Shown here: positions 9,791 through 21,400 of the stretch, one piece after another
Numbering within the stretch: the stretch's first letter is position 1
How the letters are laid out: each line of letters starts with the position of its first letter
Source: Desmodesmus armatus
Lineage: Eukaryota > Chlorophyta > Chlorophyceae > Sphaeropleales > Scenedesmaceae
DNA: 64,000 nt
Assembly (NCBI GenBank): GCA_007449985.2
Contig: VIIQ02000751.1
Span: 1-64,000 of the forward strand
Direction: 5' to 3'
Notes under the pieces: model-generated
Databases searched by the model: none
What the model was told of the DNA's origin: nothing
What the model saw: only the letters and a program-made list of their open reading frames with translations
Program-made: the position numbers and the translations under genes

Positions 9791-11994
9791 TCAGCGGAAG
9801 CGCTTGGGTGGCCTGCCTCCCTCAACACCCTGATAACTGTGGCCATGAATGGTCACATCCTCCGTGGTTGGTGCTGCCACAACCTGGTAGCACTCCTTCA
9901 GCTGCTTCAGGCCACTCTCCACCTGCTGTGGGGTGATAGCTAGACAGCGTGACAACACCATATCCCGCAACAGCTTCATGTCCCCCTCAACAGCAACGTG
10001 CCAACCCTGCTTGTAAATATCAACCACCGTACCCTGCTTGACGTTAGCAAAGGGGTGCTCCACAATCTGATGCAGGTCAGGGCTGTACTTAGGCAGTTCT
10101 AACAGGTGCTCGTAACCTGTCTCATCGTCAACAAGGTTGCACAGATCCGGGTGCACATGGTGGAAGTTGGGGTTGTCCATGCTGAGCTTTGGCTCCCAGC
10201 CCTGCTCCTTTGCGATCTTCACGCCTTTCTCGATATAGCCCTCCATGAGGATGTCCGCAACCTCCGCTGCTGTGGCTGAGCTGGCTGGCTTAACATACTT
10301 ACTGTCCTTGGTCTGCGTGCAGGCGACACAGGGAGCAGAAGGGCAGCATTACTCAGCCAAGGGTTGGCAGCAGCACAACACCTAAACCCTCATGTGAGCC
10401 GCAAGGGCCAGCACTACTACATCACCCTGCAGGAGGGCAAAGAAAAGCAGATCACCTGCAGTATGGAGGTACACAAGGTAGCAGTGGGGTGTACCTGTGA
10501 GGAGGGACATGTACGTTACTGCACGCCAAACAGCATCAGAGGCGCGCGCAACTTGCTGTGCCAGTTCTGCCACCATGCTGAGCAAGCATGGAAGTTGGCA
10601 AGGAGGCACAAGGTGGTGGAGTCAGAAAAGGCAGGCATGGAGGCCCTGAAAGATGTGGGTCTAGATGTGAGGGTGGCGTGTGAGGTGGCGCTGCCATTTT
10701 GGAAGGGGAGGGTTGACTTCTATGACATACCCAGCAAAACAGTCATCCAAGCAGATGGTAGGAGTCACCGTGTGCAGATGCACAACATGCATGCACAGCA
10801 GCAGCTGAAGCTTGACCTGCGCTGCTGCCGCAAGGCGTGGAAGCATGGGGTCAGGCTACTGCGGTTGTACCACCCCCCGGCAGCAGGCAACAGCATGTGG
10901 GGTCAGGCTATGCTGGCTGCCACCAGGTTGCAGGCTGCTAAGTTTGTCATGCTGAGCAGCGAGTACGCAGACATAGTAGTTGATGCAGCACAGCAGCAGA
11001 CATGCTGTGAGTGGCTGACTGCTGTGCTGACAGGGGCGGAGTACAGGTATGACGCAGCGGTGCAGTCCCACATCTGGCTTACCCGGTAACAACCCGTGCC
11101 CTTCTTCTTGTCGATGTCGCCCACCGCCTCGATCCTCGCTAACTCAAAGTCCTTGCGACGCTCCATATGCTCGCGCATGCCTGGGTTGTGGCGGCCCATG
11201 GTGTCGATATCTGTTGTGCCGGTCAGGAACTCAACATACACACACCCAAGGCGGGCATTCAGTATCAGCGCAAAGTCAATCCTCCTAGCGCCATGCAGCT
11301 CAAACATGGGGTTCTCCTCAGGGGGCTGGCCTGCAAGCTTGCGCCTATCATACCACACCTTCAGCTTCCCAGCCAGATCCCTGTTGAACCAAATGCGGCA
11401 CTCATCATACCAGAACACCCGCTTCAAGAAATCAGGATCCTCCTCAATGAACTTCAGCATCATCCGGCAGTATTGCAGCCGGGCCTCCATCACAGCAACA
11501 GACAGTGGCAGCTTCATCGGCAGCACACCATACTTCAACCAAGGCGCAACATCATGCAGCCTGCGCTCAACATACTCAGGCTTCAAGCCCTTGTCAGTGG
11601 TCAGTGCACGCAGGCGCGCCGACATCTGCAGGGCGTCAGACAGGCTGGTGAACTGCTTCGCCTCCTCATACTCATGACTGACCCCCTCCTCAGTCACAAC
11701 CTGCTGCTGCATGTACCCCTCCGCTAGTATGTCAGCGCACTTAACAGCATCATCGTCTGACAGCAACTTCGGCCTCCCGTGCCCCACAGCATCGTGCAAG
11801 GTATGGCTCACTTCAAGCTTGCTGACACTCAACTTAATGAAGCTGCGCGTGTCGCTGATCGTGTGCTCTGGATGCTGCGCATTCCACTGCTCCTGAAAGG
11901 CATCCATGGCATCTGAGATAATGCCGTGTGCCTCGTAGTAACACTTGACCGCACACACCCTTGCATCCCTGTGTACCTCGTCATGGGTCTTCAT
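9791..11994 (-). CDS. Tc1/mariner/IS630-like DDE transposase (two exons), copy 3
   Basis: Exon 1 is 11994-11083 and exon 2 10312-9791, with an intron at 11082-10313. The translation is the same as in copy 2: 477 aa, the same HTH-like N-terminus, and the same acidic motifs in DECRIW, MDNPNF and SPDLHQIVEH. Two intact, identical copies favour recent amplification of a unit that was coding-competent at the time. The 5' end has the same uncertainty as copy 2. Confidence 0.75.
10463..11089 (+). CDS. Vsr/DUF559-like PD-(D/E)XK nuclease ORF, copy 3
   Basis: Identical in translation to the ORF at 6126-6752, with the Cys/His cluster, VDF and QADGRSH motifs. It lies antisense in the transposase intron 10313-11082 and its stop overlaps the last exon 1 codons of the transposase. 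The start codon is uncertain, as in copy 2. Confidence 0.55.
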   Translation: MEVHKVAVGCTCEEGHVRYCTPNSIRGARNLLCQFCHHAEQAWKLARRHKVVESEKAGMEALKDVGLDVRVACEVALPFWKGRVDFYDIPSKTVIQADGRSHRVQMHNMHAQQQLKLDLRCCRKAWKHGVRLLRLYHPPAAGNSMWGQAMLAATRLQAAKFVMLSSEYADIVVDAAQQQTCCEWLTAVLTGAEYRYDAAVQSHIWLTR

Positions 11995-12848
11995 ACCACT
12001 GCTGGCTGGTGAGACCTGCAGAACAGCGCAGAAGAGCAAGGAAGGATCGGGCAGTGCAGCACAACAACATGAGGCAAGGCGCATCCAGTGCACACAACCC
12101 TGACTCAAACCCTGGGTTTGACTTTGTAACGTTAGTCCCTTCACTGCCCGGAGTAGGGAGCTCAAGTGCCAACTGGGGTCCGCTGCTGTCTCCAAACGTT
12201 TAGGAACCAAACATGATTCTTTCGAAATGAGGTTTGGCGTGCAAGAGCTCCACTGTAAGAAGTAACAGTTGAGTGGTTTCCGCACGACCCGCTGCTGCTG
12301 CCTGGGGCGCTGAGAGGGCCTGGGAGCCGGTGTAAATGGATCTTCCGAAGTGTATCAAAGCTTAGGAGGTGTTTTGCGGGGCTGCTGTGGGGTGTGCCGT
12401 GAGCGGGTGTGGTGGGTGGTTGTTACAAGGGGCCGTGCCCTGCAGCTGCCTTGTTGCTGTGCAGCGAGGTGCCTTCTGATAGCCAAAGTTCACCCCTGCG
12501 CCTCGCATTCACAGAGACTCACAGCGTACAGCCAGCTACTGGACGTGGTGGTTTGAGCAGTACTGATCCAGCAGACAGCACAGCAACTCCAGCGGACTCT
12601 GGCTTGCCCACATCCACGCTCAGGTTACAGGAGGTCCTGTACAAGGCAAGTTGGCAGGGCAGGTGCCTGGCAGCAGTGAGGTCTTTCTGGGTGTAACAGC
12701 ACAGCAGCTGCTCAGGGACAAGCCCCAGCTGGTCACACTGTGGGTGCTGTTGCTGCCTGCACACTTGCATTCAGGGATGCCCGCATGCTCAGTGAGACAA
12801 TAGATTTCTGGCACATACAGTACCAGTGGAGAGGGTTCCACGGGGGAG

Positions 12849-13922
12849 TGCAGCCTGGCCCCAACAACAAATCAACCCAGGGGCCTACGCGCCGCACTGA
12901 GTCTCGACCTTGACGTCTTTTGTGTCACGCTTCAGCTGAAAATCATGTGTTCTTGGCTGAGAAAATACACACTCCGTAACAGCACTTTCAGTCCCTTCCG
13001 CGCCTGAGAGACCGCAAGATACGGCCACATTTGCAGCACAACACAATCTTCTGTTCTCAGGTGCTTGAAACAAAGCTTTTGCGACCCTAGGCACCAGATC
13101 GCTGCGCGTCAGCTGCCAGTACATACTGCAGCTGGAGTGAGAACGTCGGATGGAGCTGCATTCATACTATTCGACGCCATGCAAGATCTGAGGTGGGTTT
13201 GGAGTTGCCCAGCAGCAGGCTGGGCGGCCGGCAAGTATGCTCTCACCCAGCTTCGCACAACCTTCCCATCTGCGACGTAGCCAGCCATATTGCACACCAA
13301 GCAGTCCGATCGCCTTGTGATCAGCTATGTGTGTTTTGACGCATACTCCGGAGGAGCCAGCCGTGCTGCCAGAAATCATTATATCGATAATAGTCCAAAG
13401 CGCGTGTTAGAGCCCGACGTCTAGCCTGCTTCCGTGCATTGGTCCCTGACGTGTTGGTTCTCCCATATTGATTGAACTCCTAGTCTAACAAGGGGTGGCC
13501 GGTGTGCAATTTGGTGTACTGTGGGACAGGATGGTGGTGGGCCCCTCAGCTCCTACGTGGTGCTGAACCAGGCGCGTATAGCGGCTCAAGACATAGCATG
13601 CTCCCTTTTTCAGTGCTCCATGACCATCGCAGCTCGCACCAGGAGCCATAGCAGCCAGCTAGGTGCTGACCGGCACAACAGGGCTCCCGCTGCTGCAGGC
13701 AGCTTGACAGATGCAGGCAGATGATTGGCAGCAGCTCCAACAGCACCCCACAGACCCACATACAGCAGCACAGCAGCTGCATGGGGAGCTAGCGTCAACA
13801 GCACCAGTTGACCAGCTGCAGGGCACCGCTTCCTCAGGGACCCTCCCCGAAGTTTTGCAGCACACGCATGCAACCCCAGCACAACCCCTGCAGGAGCCCC
13901 AGCACACTCAGCACCCATCAGC
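12849..13922. other. Intergenic / 5' flank of the B3 gene
   Basis: Unique sequence between the end of the array and the long B3 ORF. Short ORFs on both strands have no recognisable domain. It is presumably promoter and 5' UTR of the B3 gene; I see no clear regulatory motif. Confidence 0.5.
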
Positions 13923-14401
13923 ATGCCGCCGCAGGCGCAGCAGATGCCTGCAGGACTGGGTCCCTTCGGGCAGCTCCAGCTGCAGCTCCCACTGGCCTCC
14001 GAGGCCCCCCACATCCGGCCCCCGAGCTCACTACTGTCCCCAGGGAGCCATGGAGTTGGTGGCCTGCTGTCCCCCAGCCCTACTGACGGGGATTTACTCG
14101 CTATGCTGGCGTCTCCAAGGCACCATGGCTGCAGCTCCTTAGCCGCAGCTGCGTCAGAAGGCCTACTGATGACTCATGCCTCTGTAGACAGCCTGGAGGC
14201 AGGTGCAGCAGCAGCAGCAGCAGCGGCGGCAGCAGCAGCAGCGGAGTTGCGACAGCGCAGAGCGCAGCGTAGTCACTCCGCAGACCTTGCCAGTCTTGGA
14301 GCAGCAGGTGTAGCTTTGGGGCCCCAGGGGCCACATTCACAAGGCGCAATGCAGCAGGATGCAGCAGTATCGAGCCAGCCAATGCAGCTGCTGTCTGCAT
14401 T

Positions 14402-14439
<38 letters not shown>

Positions 14440-17400
14440 CAGACCTTACGTGGTCGCCTGCTGCTGCTGGTGGTGGCAGTGGTGGTGGGGACCTGGGGCC
14501 AGCAGGCGGTGATGGTGGTGCAGCAGGCTACTGGCAGTCAGCGCCATACAGCATACAGCAGCAGGAAAGGCAGCAGGGATCGCCAAGCTGGCACATGGGG
14601 CCTGCGGATGCATCAGTGGGTCCTGGACTACACCACCACCAGCAGCAGCAGCAGCAGCAGCAGCAGAGAGGGCCGGCCAGCTGGGGGCCGGGCCCCTACA
14701 GCAGTGGGCAGCAGCAGCAGCAGCAGCAGGGAGGTATGCCAGGTGACACCAGTGCCCCTATGCAGCCCTCTCACTACCCACCGCACCACTTGCTGTGGCA
14801 GCAGCAGCACCACGAGCAGCAGCTGCAACAGCAGCAGGAACAGCAGGATGACTTTGGGCAGCCAGGCGGGCAGGCCAGCGACTGGGGCCCTGCATCGACA
14901 GCAGCAGCCGGGGAGGCGGCGGCCTTCCTGCAGGGGTACCACCCAAGCAGTGCCGCTGCTGGGCCCACCATAGAGTCTGCTGGGCTACAGCTGCACCCAG
15001 CAGCAGCAGCAGCAGCAGCCGGTAGCCCCCTGCGCTACGCTGCTGCTCGTGTTGTCACAGGTCCCCTGCCACTGGCTGGCGGGGGTTCAGGTGACAGCTA
15101 CAGCCATAGCTCTGGGGCTGTAGCAGGGGCTGAGGCAGCCATCCAGCAACTGTGGCAGCAGCATCAGCAGCAAGGGCAGCAGGGGCTGCAGCCGCCAATG
15201 CTGCAGCAGCAGTACGGCAGCGTCACTGGGCCGCAGAGGATGTCACTGCATCACGGCAGCACTGCTGCTGCTGCTGGTGAGGGCCCCGTTGAGCGAGCCC
15301 TCCACCGCTCCTCCTCAAATATCTTTGCAGGCCCTGGTAGCAGGGGCTCCCCAGTCCCAGGAGGGGCGCCACCTGCATCATCATCAGCAGCAGCAGCAGC
15401 AGGGACAGGGTCCGGCTCTGTAGGGCAGGCTGGCAGCGGTGGGTCCTCACCAAGCCGCCGCGAGCAGCAGCAGCAGCAGCAGCAGCAGGTGTTCACGCAC
15501 ACGAGGCACCTGTCCTGCAAGACATACCTCAAGCGCCTCAACGTGACTCAGTTCATGTCGGACCACATGCTGCCTAGCATGGAGGGAAGCCTGCGCTCCA
15601 GCAGCCACAAGACAGCAGCAGCAGCAGCAGCAGCGCGCCAGCCTGGGGGTGAGGGCGCTGAGGGGACCTCCGACACAGAGGCAGACCAGAGGGCACCTCC
15701 AGGCAGGGGTGCTGCTGCCGGCAGCAGCCGCAGGGGTCGCAGTAAGGGCGGATCCTCTAGCCAGCAGCAGAAGTCGTACGAGATGCTGTTCAAGTGTCAG
15801 GTGAAGCTAGTAGACCCCACAGGACATGCCTGGCCGGTGACGTACGAGGGTGTGCTGTGTGCTGGGCAGCGCCACCTGCGGCTGACCTGCGGCTGGTCGG
15901 AGTTTATCAAGGCGCGTAAGGTGGCCATAGGGGACAGCATCACCTTTGAGAGACGGGGGAGCAACAGGGCCAGCTTGGCGGTGTACGTTCAGCGGCAGGG
16001 GCAGCAGCAGGAGACACCCTACCAGGGGGACCTGCCGTCCGAGGCAGACCTACGGGTTATTGCTGGAAGGGTCAGGGGTGGTGGGGTTACAGCGGCAGCA
16101 GCAGCAGCGCAGGAGGGTGGGGGTGGGGGTGGTGTGGGGGTAGCAGGGGGTACTGCTGGCGGGAGTGGGGGTGGGGTGAGCGGCACCAGCAGCGGAGGGG
16201 AGAACCCCCCAGGTGTCAGAGGGCGTGTTGGGAGGGCGGGTGGGGGTCGTGTGCGGGGTGGCGGCCGGCAGCAGCAGCAGCAGCGGCGGCGGCGGGGGAG
16301 CAAGCGGGCCAGGGACTATGATACAGAAGAGGAGACAGAGGAAAGTGAGCTTGATGTAGACTTAGTGGATGAGGAGGAGGAGGAAGAGGGGCGCGGTGGT
16401 GGTGGTGGTGGAGGGCGCAGCCGGTTGACCACTGGGAAGAAGCGTAGCCGCCGCAGCCAGTCAGCAGCAGCAGCAGCGGCGGCGGCGGCAGAAGCAGCAG
16501 CAATGGACACCAGTGGCAGCTTTACTGCTCCTGGTGATGGGGGCACTGCCCCTGCCAGCCCCCAGCAGCAGCAGCAGGTGCAGCAGCAGCAGCAGGGCAC
16601 CCAGAGCCCTGCTGCTGGTGCTGGCAGTATGCTTGCAGCGAGTGTGCTGGGGCAGCAAGCACTGCATGACGCCCATACTGCTGCTGCTGCTGCTGGCAGT
16701 CCTGGCAAAGGCAGGGATGCAGCAGAGCGCCAGGGGGTGGCTGCTCCTGCTGCTGCTGCTGCTGCTGCTGTTGCATTGGGCAGATCAGTGACAAGCCAGG
16801 TGGGACCTGTGTGGCCCCAGCAGCAGCAGCAGCAGCAGCAGCAGGAGTTCCCACAGCAGACACCTATCCTGCCGCCGCTGCAGCTCCACCCCCCGACAGG
16901 CACCCACCACCTACAGGGCTGGCCCAGTGACCCCTCCGCTGCTGGCGGCAGCTCACGCCGGTGGCACACACCGCCAAGTTGCAGCACTGCATTCGCTGCT
17001 GCTGCTGCTGGTGGCAGCAGTGGCAGCGGCGGTGCGGCGGCTGGGCGGCCGTCTCGGCTCGGTGAACTAGCAGCATACAACAGGCTGGCAGCTGCTCTCC
17101 CTCTGCAGCAGCAGCAGCAGCAGCAGGGGCATATGCTTGCTGGCAGGAGCAGTAGTGCTCCAGTGGGTGGAGGCTTACCGCAGGGCTGGCAGGTTTCCAC
17201 AGGGTTCCTGGGTAGCGGCCCCACCGCGCAATTTGGCAGCCCTTCTCATTCTGCTGCACAGCCACACCAGCACCACCACCAGCAGCAGCAGCAGCAGGAG
17301 GCAGGTTTCAGTGACGGCTGGCAGGGGGGTCACTCGAGTGACGCTGCTGCCATTGCTGCCGCCGTCGCTGCCAGCAACAGCTGGACCGAGCCGCGGGGTG

Positions 17401-18467
17401 CTGCTCTCCTGGCGCTCAGGGGCTTACCAAGCGGCACTCCTCACCACCGCAGCAGCAGCACCGCCAACAATGCAGCAGCAGCAGCACGCAGCAGCCATGC
17501 AGGCAGCTACGGCCTGGCTGGGGGTTCTAACTCTGGTAGTGGCTTCGCCTCGCCGGCAGGCGTGGCAGCAGCAGCAGCAGCTGCCGGGGGTCCCCCTAGC
17601 AGCAGCAGGCTTGCAGAGGCTGGTGTGGCCTCTGCCACCCCCTTGCTGCAAGCAGTGACCTCCGGTCCAGGGCGTTTTGGGTCCCTACACGCTGCACAGC
17701 AGCTAGCCCAAGCCAGGGCCCAACACAGCTTCAGCCCACCAGCTGCACTGGGCGCTGCCCATAGCTCTGGGGGGTACCCCCAAGATGGGAGGTACTACCA
17801 GGATGGGGGTGGGGGGTACCCCCAGGGGTTACAGCAGCAGTGGTCCGGGGGTGACCGTGTTGCGTCTGCTGCTGCTGCTGAGATCTTGGGGAGGCCTAGG
17901 CTATCTGGTGAGGCCCTGCAGCAGTTGGAGGCACTGCTAGATCCTGAGGGACCTTGGGACCCTTCATTGCTGGCTGAGTTGGGGCGACCTGCAGGTGCTG
18001 ATACAGCAGCAGCAGCAGCAGCTGGTGGTGGTGGTGGCCCTCCTGGTTTTGCGGCTGCGCCGGTGAACCGCGGGCAGATGCTGTTTCAGCAACAGCGGCA
18101 GGCGTACCAGCAGCAGTTGCAGCAGCAGCAGCGGCAGTTGCGGGAGCCTCAGGTACAGCAGCAACAGCAGCAGCAGCGGGTGATGCGGCCTGGGCCTGTT
18201 GAAGCAGTGCAGGGTGGGGATGTTTGGGCACAGCTGGAGGGTAGGGAAGCAGCAGGTGGGCCAGGTGTGGGCCAGTTTGGTGGTGCAGGCGGGCCGGGTG
18301 CTGTGGCAAGTTGGCAGCACAACCAACAGGCTCTGCTGGCACTGCAGCAGCAGCAGCAGCTTCAACAGCAGCAACAACAGCAGCAGCAGGGTCAGCCTGT
18401 TGACTGGGTGGGAGGGCTGCTGCAGCTGATGGATTCTGAACCACTAGGCGGCGATATGGTGCAGTAG
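13923..18467 (+). CDS. B3 DNA-binding domain protein with long poly-Gln/poly-Ala tracts
   Basis: One uninterrupted ORF of 1514 aa. A plant-type B3 domain is visible in two blocks: residues about 522-560 (HLSCKTYLKRLNVTQFM, SDHMLP) and about 616-690 (FKCQVKLVDPTGHAWPV, LRLTCGWSEFIKARKV, GDSITFERRG). These match the B3 order of basal strand, D-x-G-x-x-W, GW..F and GD...F. A low-complexity insert of about 55 residues separates the blocks. An acidic run (about 806-825) next to GKKRSRR suggests a nuclear localisation signal. The rest is Gln, Ala, Gly and Ser-rich, with many CAG runs, typical of algal transcription regulators. Inferred role: nuclear transcription factor; targets unknown. The ATG at 13923 is the first in frame; a spliced upstream start is possible. 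Confidence 0.8.
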
Positions 18468-21400
18468 CAATGCACATGCATACGATATGGAATGAGGTTT
18501 GAGTCATTCGGTGCTGTGTCTTGGTGGCATGCAACATTACGTATCCTTGCTTGTCACTTGGTGCTGTACAGCACATGTGTCTTGATGGCATGCAACATTA
18601 CGTATCCTTGCTTTGCGGGCATGCTCTGTTTGATGGAAGGAGATTACTTCATCCTTCCATGCTGCCCAATCCCCTCTTGCAGCCTTCATCCTTCCATGCT
18701 GTCAAATCCCCTCCTGCAGCCTTGACGTTTAATCTGGGTGAATGTGGTGTGTGTTTGTTTGCATCGCAGCACATCAAGCTGTGGTTGTTCTGTGTGTCGC
18801 AGCATCAGCAGAGCAAGCCGTACTACTAGATTGTGTCTCGCAGCATCAGCAGAGAACTACTAGTAGGATAGTGGAGCACAGCAGCCATTTGGGCTGCGCT
18901 GTGATGCATGCTGACGTGCTGTTTCCCTTGCTGTCATGGCAACAACTGCAGTGCATGGCATGCAGCAAGGAGGCATCCTATCCTGCAGAGGTTGGTTTTA
19001 TGTCAGACATGCACTTGCGGTTTGGCGGCTGGCTGTGTTTTTGGGCGGGCGGTCGCTCCAAGCAGGCGGCCGTTTCCAACGTCTCGCACCGAATCTATTA
19101 CTTTGGAGCCTTTCTGGAACTTTGCTGTGCTGCACGCATAGCTTGCTGTCGCCTTGGGCTGATGCTTTGACATGGCAACTTGTGGCGAGGGTTTGGGCTG
19201 GTGGACAGATCAACGTGGCGGTTTTGTGCGTGTGTGCCTGTGTGTGGTTGCTGAACCCTGGCAAGCACTGTTTCAGCAGCGCTGTGCTGCGGGCGGTTGT
19301 GCCGCTGCCCCTTTACCTGTGATTTCATTTTGCCGCTTATTGGTTATCTGACAACCCAATGCAGTCAGCGGGAGGTGCTTTGCAGCCGACCACTGCTGGT
19401 ATGTCCCTGTGTGCGTGTGTGCGTATGTGTTTTGGCATAGATAGGGTGTGCTGCTTTGGCAGCAACTGCTAAAGCTAGTAGCGGTGAGCCTGTACCCCGC
19501 AGGGTGTGTGTTGTAAGGCACTTGCTTGTGTTGCATCCCGGCTGCTGCATACAGACTGCTACACGACAAGGGTATCCGGCAAGTCGACTGGTGTTCTTTT
19601 GACTGCACGTGTTTCAACCAACCAGCAATCAAGCAGCTGGTGCAGGAAGGGAAGTGGGAGGGGTGTGTGGGTTCTTTGCTGTGGTGCTGACATCACATCC
19701 TGCCACATTCCCAAGAACGGGTGTGGTGCGGGTGTGCTGTGGGTGGTGCTGTTTGCACACGACCAACCCAGTTGTGTGCAACGGCAGTTTACAGGCTGTA
19801 CTTTGAGCTTGGTTTGGAGGCACCTTTGAGTTTGCTGCTGGTGAGGCACAGCCTTGATCCATGCTTTGCTCGGTTGTGTGGCTGGGGTGTGTCCGGGGGA
19901 GAGTCAAGTGCTGTACAGTGTTGTCCACAGAACGGACAGGGCTTGTGGGTGTGGCTGGCAGCACCTGACATTGGTGTATCATGCGCAGCAAGCACATTCA
20001 CAGGACTTGCTGTAGCTTGCGCACGTTGGCAGCAGAGTGCCACTGACTGGGTGTTGAGTGATCAATTACTCAACATCGCGCTGTGTTGTGGTGGGTGTGA
20101 GGGCTGTACAGCCCTGGCTGGGGTCAATAAGCATGCCGTCAGTACTGCTGTAACACTGTCGTCGCCACATCATTCTGTCCCTGTTAGGGGTTGACTGCAG
20201 ACGAGTAGCCACGTTGTTTGGGGGCTTTGGCGACGGCAGATGGCACCTCCAAGGTCCATCATCAGGTGCCAAGCTGGTCTTTAGTGTCATGGTTCATGCA
20301 CCATGATGTTCATGGTGTAGGATGGTCGTGCTCCTGTTGCACTTTGACTGTCAGCACATCAGCTCCTGCAGTCTACTGTTTGCAGCATGTGGCCGGGGAC
20401 TGCCACGGGATTGCATGGGAGTGTGCATGTGTGGGTGTGGGATGCACGAGGAATACACACCCGTGCACGTGCTGCAGGATACTGCTTCTGTTGCTACTTG
20501 TATGGGATGGTTGTACCACTGAAATGATTGCTTGCTTGCTTGCTTGCTTGTTCATTGATTGTTTTGCTTGCTTGTTGGTTGATTGCTACCTTTGGCGTTA
20601 GGTGTGTTGCTTGTCCTGCAGTCATTGTATGCGGTCCTTAGGGGTGCATTGCGTGTATGTGTGCATGGCATGGCTGCGTATAGGTGTGGACTTGTTAGGT
20701 GTGGACTTGTTGTTGGTTGTTTGTGCAGTAGATGCCACTCTTGCTGTGGTGACAACTGGGGTTTGTGCATAGCTGATAGTACTGATGGAAACAGGGGTGC
20801 CTCTGTGCTGGGTGGCACCGGCATGCTGCATGGGGCAAGCCTGGTATGTTGCACACTACATGGTTGGTTGATCGACGGGATTGGGGAGCTGCGGAACCTG
20901 GTTCTCTTGCCGGCGTCAAGCAGCCACCGGCATTCGTCTGCATGTGCTGACTGAAACATGCATCCTTGCTTGTAGCTGGTGCGCTGATTATGGGACGGAC
21001 TGTTGCATGCCCATTGCAACAGCTCTGCATGGCATGTGCTGCAGCACAAGGGTCGCAGCACAGGCGGTTACTGCAGCAGCCGTGTGGTATCTGCTGCATT
21101 GGGTGTGCACAGGCCGTTGCCCCTTACCTACCAGCTGGTGTGTTCCTTCCAGCGGTGCAATGTTGCCCATGGTTGCTTGTTTGGGAGAGGATTCATTGTG
21201 TTTGTAGCAGTGTGGATGTACACAATCGCATGTACATATTGTAACATGCAGCGTGCAAACAGCATTATCGCGTTTGCTGGGCATGGCAATATGCTGTGCC
21301 GCGGCATGGGCACACGCCTGGGGGTTGCATTACTAATCATCAGCCATGATGGCTTGGGCTGGACCATCTTGCGGCTAACAGCAGCTGAGGAGTGTGCCTC

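Larger units (their letters stand above)
1..12848. repeat. Head-to-tail tandem array of a 4.34-kb transposase/nuclease unit
   Basis: The same sequence recurs with a period of 4336-4337 bp. Markers such as the segment beginning at 7941 recur at 12278, and the window itself opens at that same unit position, so the array probably continues to the left. There are four units: a tail (1-563), a shortened one (564-4175) and two nearly identical full ones (4176-8511, 8512-12848). All lie in the same orientation with no spacer. Repeat identity stops abruptly at 12848. I found no terminal inverted repeats at the unit ends. Confidence 0.95.
8512..12848. mobile_element. Copy 3, full unit (4337 bp), last of the array
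   Basis: Essentially identical to copy 2, one base longer. Similarity ends at 12848, where unique sequence begins. The ORFs encode the same proteins as in copy 2, which indicates very recent duplication or homogenisation. Confidence 0.9.

Noticed and set aside
16316..17224. Long minus-strand ORFs opposite the B3 gene
   Set aside because: They are low-complexity mirrors of CAG/GCN repeats on plus; the plus frame has the B3 domain.
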